A stretch of DNA of 57,225 nucleotides, from positions 1 through 57,225 of the forward strand of contig NZ_KB910949.1 of NCBI RefSeq assembly GCF_000383235.1, given 5' to 3'. The stretch's first letter is position 1, and each line of letters begins with the position of its first letter. Under the pieces are notes generated by a model. It did no database searches, was not told where the DNA came from, and saw only the letters and a program-made list of their open reading frames with translations. This stretch comes from Bacillus sp. 123MFChir2. GTDB lineage: Bacteria > Bacillota > Bacilli > Bacillales > Bacillaceae_G. Positions 42,885 to 50,511 of the stretch are shown here, piece after piece. The translations under genes were made by a program, and so were the position numbers.

Positions 42885-45080
42885 GTGAAAACTACTGTAC
42901 ATAAAGTAGATATGTGGGGGAAAATTGGCGCTTTGTTATATCGATTCCGATATACAACGATTGCGCTATTAATATTATTAGCTGCGCTACTTGGGATATT
43001 TGCACCGAAGCTTCCTGGTGTATTAGGCGGAGATGGATTTCAAACACAAGGTGATTATCAAACGACAAAAAAGATACTCGATAAAGATTTTAAACAGTCA
43101 CAAGATGCATTGTTACTCGTCTTTCAAAAAGAGAAAGGTGTATCTCAGCAAAAATTTATTGAGAGAATTGATGAGGTTGTAAAAAAAATTCAAAGAGAAG
43201 AAACGTACGAGTCTTTTCATGAACCGATCGAAAATAAAACAATGCTGAAGGAAGATATTGCTTATGCTACAATTTTATTTTCCGGGAAAACAAGCAAAGA
43301 GCGGATGGAAAAAACGTTAGCATTTGCAAAGGATATTCAAAAAGAAAGTAACGGAGAGGTCAAAGTATCTCCAACTGGATATCCAGTTATTAATGATGAA
43401 ATCAATACGAGAACACAAAATGATTTGAAAGTAGCAGAAATGATTGGGCTGCCAATTGCATTTTTAGTGTTATTACTTTCTTTTGGCAGCTTCTTTGCAT
43501 CCGTTTTGCCTATTTTAAACGGAGCACTAAGTGTCATTAGTACGATGGGGATTTTATATTTTGTAGGAGAACAAAAGGAACTTTCTATTTTTGTACTGAA
43601 CGTGGCGCCGATGATTGGGCTTGCTTTATCCATTGATTTTGCTTTATTATTTGTGAATCGTTTCCGAGAAGAGTTGGCACATCATTCTGTTAAAGAAGCC
43701 ATTATGGTTACTTATCAAACGGCGGGACGTGCCATTATTTTTTCAGGTTTATGTGTATTTGTTGGTTTGTCCGGCTTGTTCTTTTTCAAAATTGATTATA
43801 TTCAAGCTGTCGCCATTAGCGGGATGATTGTTGTAATCATGAGCATATTATTTTCACTGACGATGCTTCCAGCCCTGTTAGCTTTAATGGGGAAACGTAT
43901 ATTAGGAAAGAACCAAAATATTCAGCGCACAGCACCGATGTGGCGTAAATTTGCACAGTTTGTAATGAAATATCCAATTGTAATGACGATTGTGGCATTT
44001 ACATTTATTGTTATTTGTTTATTGCCGCTTCGAGGTGCGGATTTACAGTTTCCTGGTGTAGAAGCATTGCCTGAGAAAAGCGAGGCACGCATTGCCTTTG
44101 AACGTTATGAAGATGCATTTAATAAAACGATAAAAACTCATGCAGATGTGACGCTTGTCATAGAGACAAAAGGAAAGGTAACAGAAAAAGAGAATTTACA
44201 GACGTTGCAAAAGGTTGTGCAGAAACTAAAGAATGATAAAGATGTATATGAAGTGAAAAGTATATATGAACAACTTGGAAATATGTCTGCAGAACAACTG
44301 ACAGCAATGTTGCAATCGCCAAATCGTGCACAAGTAGAGCCGGCATTAGAGGCGTATGTGAAGGGGAATAAGACAACGATTGGAATTGTTTTAGGTGCAT
44401 TGCCAAGAACAGAAAAAGCAAAGCAATGGGTCCGAGAGTTTAAAACGAACTATAAAACGGAAGATATAACATATTATCTAGGCGGAATGACAACTTTCCA
44501 GCAAGAATTAGAAGATGAAATTAAAGATAAAGTTGTTGTGGGGATGTCTGTTATTTTTGCGTCAACGTTTTTGATTTTATTACTAGCATTTCGTTCGCTC
44601 CTGATTCCAATTAAAGCAATTGTGATGAATGTACTTAGTTTAAGTGCAACCATAGGCATTATCATTTGGCTTTTTGAAGGAGGTCATTTTGGATTAGAAC
44701 AAAGCTCGGTATTATTTGTATTGCCGATATTTATCTTTGGATTAGTATTCGGGTTAAGTATGGACTATGAAGTATTTCTTATTTCACGTATTCATGAATT
44801 GTACGGAGAGACGAGAGACAACAACTATGCAACGTTAGAAGGATTAGTATCAACAAGCCGGATTATTACGTCAGCTGCGTTAATTATGATTGTTGTTACT
44901 GGGGCATTTGCTTTTACTGATATTTTGCCAGTGAAACAGATGGGACTTGGCGTTGCGCTAGCCATATTCCTTGATGCAACTATTATTCGGTTAATCCTTG
45001 TACCAAGTTTAATGAAAATGTTTGGTGAGTGGAACTGGTGGCTTCCATTTGGCAAAAGGAAACAGAAAAACATGGAGTAA
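42885..45080 (+). CDS. MMPL family (RND) transporter
   Basis: A 731 aa transporter with about twelve helices in two halves, each preceded by a large extracytoplasmic domain. The helix pairs carry IGLALSIDFALLFVNRFREEL (about residues 243-263) and FGLVFGLSMDYEVFLISRIHEL (about 621-642); the SID and SMDYE motifs are the proton-relay positions of MmpL/YdfJ proteins. Members move lipids, siderophores or toxic compounds out of the cell. The start is GTG after GAGGAGTAGGTGGG. A short hairpin AGCTCTCA/TGAGAGCT at 45089-45113 follows the stop and belongs to the AAAGTG hairpin family. Confidence 0.9.
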   Translation: MKTTVHKVDMWGKIGALLYRFRYTTIALLILLAALLGIFAPKLPGVLGGDGFQTQGDYQTTKKILDKDFKQSQDALLLVFQKEKGVSQQKFIERIDEVVKKIQREETYESFHEPIENKTMLKEDIAYATILFSGKTSKERMEKTLAFAKDIQKESNGEVKVSPTGYPVINDEINTRTQNDLKVAEMIGLPIAFLVLLLSFGSFFASVLPILNGALSVISTMGILYFVGEQKELSIFVLNVAPMIGLALSIDFALLFVNRFREELAHHSVKEAIMVTYQTAGRAIIFSGLCVFVGLSGLFFFKIDYIQAVAISGMIVVIMSILFSLTMLPALLALMGKRILGKNQNIQRTAPMWRKFAQFVMKYPIVMTIVAFTFIVICLLPLRGADLQFPGVEALPEKSEARIAFERYEDAFNKTIKTHADVTLVIETKGKVTEKENLQTLQKVVQKLKNDKDVYEVKSIYEQLGNMSAEQLTAMLQSPNRAQVEPALEAYVKGNKTTIGIVLGALPRTEKAKQWVREFKTNYKTEDITYYLGGMTTFQQELEDEIKDKVVVGMSVIFASTFLILLLAFRSLLIPIKAIVMNVLSLSATIGIIIWLFEGGHFGLEQSSVLFVLPIFIFGLVFGLSMDYEVFLISRIHELYGETRDNNYATLEGLVSTSRIITSAALIMIVVTGAFAFTDILPVKQMGLGVALAIFLDATIIRLILVPSLMKMFGEWNWWLPFGKRKQKNME

Positions 45081-45191
45081 TAAAGTGCAGCTCTCATCTA
45101 GTAGGTGAGAGCTACTTGTATGAATAGCTTGCCCCCCTTTTAGCGAATAGTATGAGATAAGGAGATTACATATAAGAGTGGGGGGAAGGCA

Positions 45192-45602
45192 ATGTTTCGT
45201 TATTTTAAATTTAAATTGAATGATACTGTACAATTTGCAGAAAATGATGGGCATATGTACCGCATTGTCGGCTATCGGTTAGAAAAAGGTTTTTATTCAA
45301 AGGAGGCACATATTATTTATGAATTACTGCGCGAGTTCGATGGATATACACTCGATGCAGAAGAAGCTGAGCTTGTGAAAGTGATTCAAGTAGAAGAGGA
45401 GTATTATAAAATTCGTGATATGGGGGAATATCGTTATCCTGTTAAGCTAAAAACACCGCTGAAAAAAAATAATCATAAAACGATAGACCAATTATTAGAT
45501 GCTTATAATGATTACAAGCGGCTAGCTGAATTTTTTAAAGATTTATCATATGAAAGAAAGGCGGAAGAAATGCTTTTGGAAATGAAAAGGATTCATGCAT
45601 AA
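45192..45602 (+). CDS. Conserved hypothetical protein, 136 aa
   Basis: A soluble protein with an SH3-like beta-rich start (MFRYFKFKLNDTVQFAENDG, HMYRIVGYRLEKGFY), a Glu-rich middle (YTLDAEEAELVKVIQVEEEYY) and a helical end (LLDAYNDYKRLAEFFKDLSYE). I do not recognise a named family. GGGGGAAGG precedes the ATG, and a terminator (AGACAGTTC/GAACTGTCT, 45615-45641) follows, which supports a separate transcription unit. Confidence 0.65.
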   Translation: MFRYFKFKLNDTVQFAENDGHMYRIVGYRLEKGFYSKEAHIIYELLREFDGYTLDAEEAELVKVIQVEEEYYKIRDMGEYRYPVKLKTPLKKNNHKTIDQLLDAYNDYKRLAEFFKDLSYERKAEEMLLEMKRIHA

Positions 45603-45614
45603 AGTGATAATGAG

Positions 45615-45641
45615 AGACAGTTCAAGTGCGAACTGTCTTTC
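45615..45641 (+). terminator. Terminator after the 136 aa gene
   Basis: AGACAGTTC pairs with GAACTGTCT around AAGTGC and is followed by TTCGTTAT. Confidence 0.65.
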
Positions 45642-45702
45642 GTTATGCAAGAGAAGCGATTTTCCGTTACAATAAGAAAATGAATAGGAATAAGGTGATG
45701 AT

Positions 45703-46623
45703 ATGAAAGTGAAGAAAATGGGAGAATGGTGTGAAATTACGGTTCCTTCTGAATGGGCTGGGCGAACGATAGATTCTATTTTGAAAGAAGAATGGCAAGT
45801 TCCCAAAAAATTATTACATAAATATCGTATGGAAAAAAGTATTCTTGTGAATGGAGAAGGAAAACGGTGGAGTGAACAACTGCAAAAAGAAGATAAATTG
45901 CAAGTTCATATGTTTATGCAAGAAGAGTATGATGTAGAACCGGAGTTTTATGATATAGAAGTTATATATGAAGATGATCATGTATTAATTGTTAATAAAC
46001 CCATTCAAGTAGACACACATCCTGTCAATAAAGGCGGGACAGGCACGTTAGCAAACTATGTAGCCTTTCATTTACAAATGCAAGGAATTGAAACAAAGGT
46101 GCGTCACATTCACCGATTAGATAAGGACACGACAGGAGGAGTCGTTTTTGCGAAGCACGCTTTAGCCGGTGTGATTATGGACCGATTATTAACAGAGCGT
46201 AAAATTAAGAGAACATATATGGCACTTGTTGAAGGGAAAGTACAAAAGAAGCGGGGGACAATAGATGCTCCAATTGGACGAGATCGTCATCATGCATCAA
46301 GGCGCCGTGTTTCTCCAAAAGGTGACCGTGCTGTAACACATTACGAGGTCATGCAGTATTCGAAAGAGAGTAACATAACGCTTGTTAAAGTTCAATTAGA
46401 AACGGGAAGGACGCATCAAATACGCGTTCATATGAGTTATCTCGGTCATCCGCTTATTGGCGATGTATTATATGGTGGTAAAACGAGGCTGCTTTCTCGT
46501 CAAGCATTGCATGCTACTCATATTACAATGTTACATCCAATTACAAAACAGAAAATGGAAGCAGAAATCTCTCTTCCTCACGATTTTTCGCGTGTTTTAC
46601 ATTCTTGTATGAATGCAAAATAA
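45703..46623 (+). CDS. RluA family pseudouridine synthase
   Basis: A 306 aa enzyme that isomerises uridine to pseudouridine in rRNA or tRNA. The catalytic Asp140 lies in HIHRLDKDTTGGVVFAK. VLIVNKPIQVDTHP (about residues 96-109) and ETGRTHQIRVHMSYLGHPLIGD (about 233-254) are the other RluA boxes. An S4-like N-terminal region is reduced (WAGRTIDSILKEEWQVPKKLL). It resembles the YhcT/YjbO/YlyB group of Bacillus RluA paralogues, but the target position cannot be told. AAGGTGAT precedes the ATG. Confidence 0.9.
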   Translation: MKVKKMGEWCEITVPSEWAGRTIDSILKEEWQVPKKLLHKYRMEKSILVNGEGKRWSEQLQKEDKLQVHMFMQEEYDVEPEFYDIEVIYEDDHVLIVNKPIQVDTHPVNKGGTGTLANYVAFHLQMQGIETKVRHIHRLDKDTTGGVVFAKHALAGVIMDRLLTERKIKRTYMALVEGKVQKKRGTIDAPIGRDRHHASRRRVSPKGDRAVTHYEVMQYSKESNITLVKVQLETGRTHQIRVHMSYLGHPLIGDVLYGGKTRLLSRQALHATHITMLHPITKQKMEAEISLPHDFSRVLHSCMNAK

Positions 46624-46677
46624 AGAGGGGCTAACCTCAAAAGGCACTTATGTGCCTTTTAGGTCAGCCCCTTTATT
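46624..46677 (+). terminator. Long terminator after the pseudouridine synthase gene
   Basis: AGGGGCTAACCTCAAAAGGC pairs with GCCTTTTAGGTCAGCCCCT, followed by TTATTTTG. Confidence 0.85.
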
Positions 46678-46739
46678 TTGTTATTTACGGGCTCCCCTAT
46701 CTCCAAATGAAGTAAAAAGAAAGTTCAATTGGTTTCATT

Positions 46740-47062
46740 ACATAAATCGCTGCTATGCAGAACAAACCATGACCACTACATGCTGTCATGAAGATAAAGT
46801 GAAACTTCCATCAGTGACGCTTTCCTCACTGATGGAAAGCTCTCACCAATCGGGCTTTTACGGGCAGTTTTCTTCCCCGTACTTCCCCAGTCTTTACTGC
46901 CCACGAATAGCGGGGTAAAAATGGACATACACCTTGTTACCTGTCTTTGTTTTAAAACTTTGCGCGTGGCAAAAAAAGGCCCTAACCGCTGCTATGCATG
47001 GCCAGATGCTCTCGCTCACCTAAAAAGAAAGAGGTTCTTAGGTCTGATTTTCAATATGTATA
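46740..47062 (-). repeat. bcr1-type repeat copy I, interrupted by another repeat
   Basis: The outer parts are bcr1: AATCGCTGCTATGCAGAACA at 46746-46765 and, after the break, CTGTCTTTGTTTTAAAACTT through TCTATAT-type sequence near 47050. Bases 46790-46920 are foreign to bcr1 and belong to the second repeat family. The GGCCAGATGCTCTCG core lies near 47000. Confidence 0.75.
46796..46918 (-). repeat. Second repeat family, full-length copy nested in bcr1
   Basis: Read on the minus strand it has CCCCGCTATTCGTGGGCAGT, GCCCGTAAAAGCCCGATTGG, then the TTTCCATCAGTGAGGAAAG and GTCACTGATGGAAGTTTCAC hairpin. It shares these blocks with the copy at 13036-13186. Confidence 0.75.
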
Positions 47063-47169
47063 TAATAAAATAATCGTAACTATTCAGCCATACATTGCAT
47101 GTAGAAGTTTAGTAGGTGGGATAACTCCAGCAGAAATACGCTTACCTATAATTGTTGTTATGAAGGTGA

Positions 47170-47300
47170 AAATGGTAATGCACCTCGCTACCTTTCTCTG
47201 TTTTAAAACTTTGCACGTGGTAGGAAAAGGCCCTGACCGCTACTATGCACGGCCAGTCCCTCTCTACCGTCTAAAAAAATGCTTTTCTTTTTTTTACAGA
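47170..47300 (-). repeat. bcr1-type repeat copy J, partial
   Basis: It contains GTTTTAAAACTTTGCACGTG, GGCCCTGACCGCTACTATGC and the altered ACGGCCAGTCCCTCTC. The CATCTAAG end is missing. The stretch 47065-47165 between copies I and J holds no clear gene. Confidence 0.7.
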
Positions 47301-47320
47301 GTAACTGAGTAGTTACAAAT

Positions 47321-47349
47321 AATCAATGGGGCGAACCCCATTGATTAAA
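47321..47349 (-). terminator. Terminator of the CAP-domain gene
   Basis: AATCAATGGGG pairs with CCCCATTGATT around CGAA; on the minus strand it follows the stop codon within a few bases. Confidence 0.75.
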
Positions 47350-47352
47350 GTC

Positions 47353-48324
47353 TTACTTCGACATAAATTCTTGTGTCCAGTAGTTTCCGTTTTCTACGTA
47401 ACCAACACCGATATGTGTGTATCCGCTATTTAAAATATTTGCACGGTGACCTGCACTATTCATCCAAGCTTGTACAACTTCTTCAGGAGTACGTTGTCCT
47501 TGTGCAATGTTTTCACCAGCAGATTTATATGAAATACCAAACTGTTTCATCATATCAAACGGAGAACCGTATGTTGGGCTAGTGTGATCGAAGTAATGAT
47601 TTTTTTGCATATCTTCTGATTTAATACGAGCTACTTTGCTTAACTGAGCGTCTACTTTTAATGCTGGTAAACCTTGTTTTGCACGTTCAGCATTTGTTAA
47701 ATCAACAACTTTTTGTTCAAATGCGCTTAATGAACCTTTTGACTCTTCAGCTGGCTTGTCAGCAGGCTTAGTTGTTTGGTTATTGTCGGCAGGTTTATTA
47801 GCAGGTTTGTCAGCAGGCTTAGTTGCTTGGTTGTTGTCAGCAGGTTTATTAACCGGTTTGTCAGCAGGCTTAGTTGCTTGGTTGTTTTCGGCAGGTTTAT
47901 TAGCAGGTTTGTCAGCAGGCTTAGTTGCTTGGTTGCTGTCAGCAGGTTTATCTTCTGGCTTAGCTGCTGCGTTGTTATCAGCAGGTTTATCTTCCGGCTT
48001 AGTTGTTTCATCGTTGTTAACTGGGTTTGTAATTACAATATTCCCCCAAGGAGTTGTAATTGTTGTGTAAGTCGGTTGGCCAGGAATAACACAGTTGCCT
48101 GGTTGAAAAGCACCTACATTCCATTTTGCATATGAATTAAAAAGAGATGTGAAGAAAGATTGAAAGTCTTGTTGATTCATATATTGCATAAATAATGGAG
48201 AATGCGAAATGTTTTGAACTTTTGATGTTGATGGTTGCATTGTTTCTGCTTTCGCAGTATGTGTTGTTACTCCAAGAGTAAGAGCAGTTGCTGCTACTAC
48301 AGATAGTAAAGCACGTTTTTTCAT
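47353..48324 (-). CDS. Secreted CAP/SCP-domain protein (YkwD-like)
   Basis: A 323 aa exported protein. The signal peptide (MKKRALLSVVAATALTLGVT, cleaved after AKA) is followed by a segment with QQDFQSFFTSLFNSYAKWNV and a Pro/Lys/Ala/Asn linker built of 17-residue repeats (ATKPADKPANKPADNNQ, at least three tandem units). The C-terminal CAP domain (about 200-323) contains VDLTNAERAKQGLPALK, HYFDHTSPTYGSPFDMM, SAGENIAQGQRTPEEVVQAW, NSAGHRANILNSGYTHIGVG. Function of Bacillus CAP proteins is poorly known; wall association is likely. ATG 48324 has GGGGGAC upstream, and the 29 codons before it are not used. Confidence 0.9.
   Translation of the reverse strand: MKKRALLSVVAATALTLGVTTHTAKAETMQPSTSKVQNISHSPLFMQYMNQQDFQSFFTSLFNSYAKWNVGAFQPGNCVIPGQPTYTTITTPWGNIVITNPVNNDETTKPEDKPADNNAAAKPEDKPADSNQATKPADKPANKPAENNQATKPADKPVNKPADNNQATKPADKPANKPADNNQTTKPADKPAEESKGSLSAFEQKVVDLTNAERAKQGLPALKVDAQLSKVARIKSEDMQKNHYFDHTSPTYGSPFDMMKQFGISYKSAGENIAQGQRTPEEVVQAWMNSAGHRANILNSGYTHIGVGYVENGNYWTQEFMSK
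47735..48010 (-). repeat. 51 bp tandem coding repeats in the CAP-protein linker
   Basis: Units encode AxKPADKPxNKPAxNNQ (17 codons). About three full and two partial units are seen. Copy number may vary between strains by slippage. Confidence 0.75.
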
Positions 48325-48723
48325 TATAGTTGTCCCCCATGTAAGTATAGATTTATGATCAAACAGATTTGTTTTCGTTTGCCTGTTTGATTGACACACC
48401 CATCGTAGCACAGATTTTGTCGGAAAAAAGTTGGAAAAAAATTCATAGGTTACAAGATTTCCTTTTTTATCCTAACTACTCAAAGGGAACAAAATAACGG
48501 AATATTAGATGTCATAAGGGATAGTTAATATTTTAATAGTGGAAGAGTCATAGTGGCAATTGGATATATTTTCTATCTCAGGAGAAGGAGAATGGGATAA
48601 CACTAACGTTTATAGAAGAAAATTGAGGAATATTATGGATTGTTTTTAACACAATTGTAATCTTTTTGTCGTTCTTTTTTATTATACAGTAACATATTTT
48701 TAATGTTGTAGACTATAAAAAAG

Positions 48724-48778
48724 ACGGGCGTACCTTTAATCGAGAAAGGTACGCCCGTTTTTCAATTTGCATCTATAG
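48724..48778. terminator. Strong hairpin joined to a solo bcr1 end; region 48325-48870
   Basis: ACGGGCGTACCTTT pairs with AAAGGTACGCCCGT, then TTTTTCAATTTGCATCTATA follows, the bcr1 outer end. The rest of the 545 bp gap is AT-rich and must hold the CAP-gene promoter; no gene is seen. Confidence 0.75.
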
Positions 48779-48870
48779 ATTATATAGTAAGAAAAAAGAT
48801 TTCACACTTTCCTCACAATTATTTGCTATTTTACAAGTATAACGAAACTGTCCATAATGGAGGTAATCTT

Positions 48871-49842
48871 TTGAAAAGGTGGCTTATTTCACTTTGTATC
48901 GTACTATTACTTACAGGGTGCAAGGGAGGGGCATATCAATCTATTGATCCAAAAACCCCTCTTCTTATAACGACAAATATAAAAGAAGGAAGTATCAGTT
49001 TTATTGATACGGATACGAAAAAAACAATTACAACGTGGCATTTAAATGAAACAATTACAGGAACAACGTTGTTACCAGATAAGAATCGTCTACTTGTATA
49101 TGGAAAACAGCTTGAGTATATATATGTATATTCTTTGAAAGATGGAAAGCAACTTGAAAAATGGAATACAGGAAAAGGCATAGCCAATATCTTATTATCT
49201 GAAAATGGAAAAGAGTTATTTGCGGCGGATCAAGAACAGCAAAAGATTCGTATGTTTACAACCGCTGGAAAAGAGATAGAGAGCATTTCGGTTGGAAAGG
49301 GTCCGCTGACGATGGTTCAACATCATGATATGTTATATGTTCTTAATTTTTATGATACGAAATTGTCCAGTATTGATGTGAAACAAAAGAAGGTTGTGAA
49401 CTCTTTTATGATTCCACCAGCTTCAACAGGCGCTTTTCTTAGCGAAGATGGAAAGGACATATTTATTGGCGGACATGGTGACGGGAAACAAGTAAATGAA
49501 AAAGTGCTGGAGTATTCTGTACAAGATGGGCAGATGTTACAATCGTTACATGCACCGTTTATGCCGGTCAGCCTGTCTACAGATCAACGATTTATTTATG
49601 TAATTAGTCACGGGTCGAACACGCTGAGAAAATTTGATGGGAAAACATATAAAGAAGTAGGATCGCTAGAAGTAGGTTCGAATCCATTTGCATTTTGGCA
49701 AATTGGTAGTGAAGGGTATGTTGCAAGTTATGATAGCGATGAAGTGTATGTTTTAGATTTAAATGAAATGAAGATAAAACAGACAATTTCCGTTGGGAAA
49801 GGTCCATTTCAATTTACACAAAGAGTAGGGGAGAAGAAATGA
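48871..49842 (+). CDS. Lipoprotein with YncE-like beta-propeller
   Basis: A 323 aa lipoprotein. The lipobox LLLTGC puts the lipid cysteine near residue 17. The remainder is built of repeated blades with I-D-T-x-T and L-x-S-x-x-G-K patterns (ISFIDTDTKKTITTW, LLSENGKELFAADQEQQKI, LSSIDVKQKKVVNSF, VLDLNEMKIKQTISVG), as in YncE/surface-layer beta-propellers. The start is TTG at 48871 with GGAGG seven bases ahead; the frame is open to 48823. It overlaps the response regulator gene by four bases, so it is part of the sensory operon and could act as a ligand or stress-sensing accessory protein; this is inference. Confidence 0.78.
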   Translation: MKRWLISLCIVLLLTGCKGGAYQSIDPKTPLLITTNIKEGSISFIDTDTKKTITTWHLNETITGTTLLPDKNRLLVYGKQLEYIYVYSLKDGKQLEKWNTGKGIANILLSENGKELFAADQEQQKIRMFTTAGKEIESISVGKGPLTMVQHHDMLYVLNFYDTKLSSIDVKQKKVVNSFMIPPASTGAFLSEDGKDIFIGGHGDGKQVNEKVLEYSVQDGQMLQSLHAPFMPVSLSTDQRFIYVISHGSNTLRKFDGKTYKEVGSLEVGSNPFAFWQIGSEGYVASYDSDEVYVLDLNEMKIKQTISVGKGPFQFTQRVGEKK

Positions 49843-50510
49843 GTAAGTATAAAGTACTACTTGTTGATGATGAAAGTGATATGAGGCAGCTTGTCGGTAT
49901 GTATTTGGACAACTTCGGTTATGAGTGGAAAGAAGCTGAAAATGGAAAACAGGCGCTTTACATGCTTGAACTAGACAATTTTGATTTTGTTATTTTGGAT
50001 ATCATGATGCCAGAAATGGATGGGATTACAGTTTGTAAAGAAATCCGAAAAACATCCGATATTCCGATTATCTTTTTGACAGCAAAAGGAGAGGAATGGA
50101 ATCGTGTAAACGGATTGCGTACAGGGGCTGATGATTATATTGTTAAACCATTTAGTCCAGGAGAATTAATTGCACGTATGGAAGCAGTGTTAAGGAGATA
50201 TACGAAATATGAGGAACAAGAGGAAATAGAATTTGGATCAGTTGTTATTAATGAGAAAAGTCGCCGTGTTGAAATAGATGGCGAAGGTATTTCATTAACT
50301 GTGAAGGAATTTGATTTACTTTATTTTCTTTGTCAACATAGCGGCCAAGTATTTAGCCGGGAGCAGTTGCTCGAAAAAGTTTGGGGATATGATTACGCCG
50401 GTAGCACTCGAACAGTTGATACGCATGTGAAAACAATGCGCTTAAAGCTCGGAGAACGTGGAAATTGCATTCAAACTGTTTGGGGCGTAGGCTATAAATT
50501 TGAGGTGTAA
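49839..50510 (+). CDS. Response regulator, OmpR/PhoB family
   Basis: A 223 aa DNA-binding regulator. The receiver domain has the phospho-acceptor Asp54 in VILDIMMPEMDG, the acid pair at residues 10-11 (VDDE) and Lys83 in FLTAKGEE. The winged-helix domain includes LTVKEFDLLYFLCQHSGQ and TRTVDTHVKTMRLKLG, then WGVGYKFEV. Its ATG overlaps the lipoprotein gene and the kinase follows one base after its stop. Target genes are unknown. Confidence 0.93.
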   Translation: MSKYKVLLVDDESDMRQLVGMYLDNFGYEWKEAENGKQALYMLELDNFDFVILDIMMPEMDGITVCKEIRKTSDIPIIFLTAKGEEWNRVNGLRTGADDYIVKPFSPGELIARMEAVLRRYTKYEEQEEIEFGSVVINEKSRRVEIDGEGISLTVKEFDLLYFLCQHSGQVFSREQLLEKVWGYDYAGSTRTVDTHVKTMRLKLGERGNCIQTVWGVGYKFEV

Positions 50511-50511
50511 G

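Noticed and set aside
46613-46918. 101 aa frame after the pseudouridine synthase gene
   Set aside because: It is made of a terminator hairpin, a bcr1 piece and the second repeat family.
46998-47312. ORF of 104 aa on the plus strand starting MARCSRSPKKK
   Set aside because: Its beginning and end are translations of bcr1 copies I and J. There is no ribosome site and no protein-like composition.
47735-48010. Regular direct repeats considered as a CRISPR array
   Set aside because: The units are contiguous, in frame and encode the Pro/Lys/Asn linker. There are no unique spacers and no cas genes.
47756-48135. Two long antisense ORFs opposite the CAP-protein linker
   Set aside because: They exist only because the 51 bp repeats lack stops in all frames. 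The sense frame has signal peptide, CAP domain and ribosome site.
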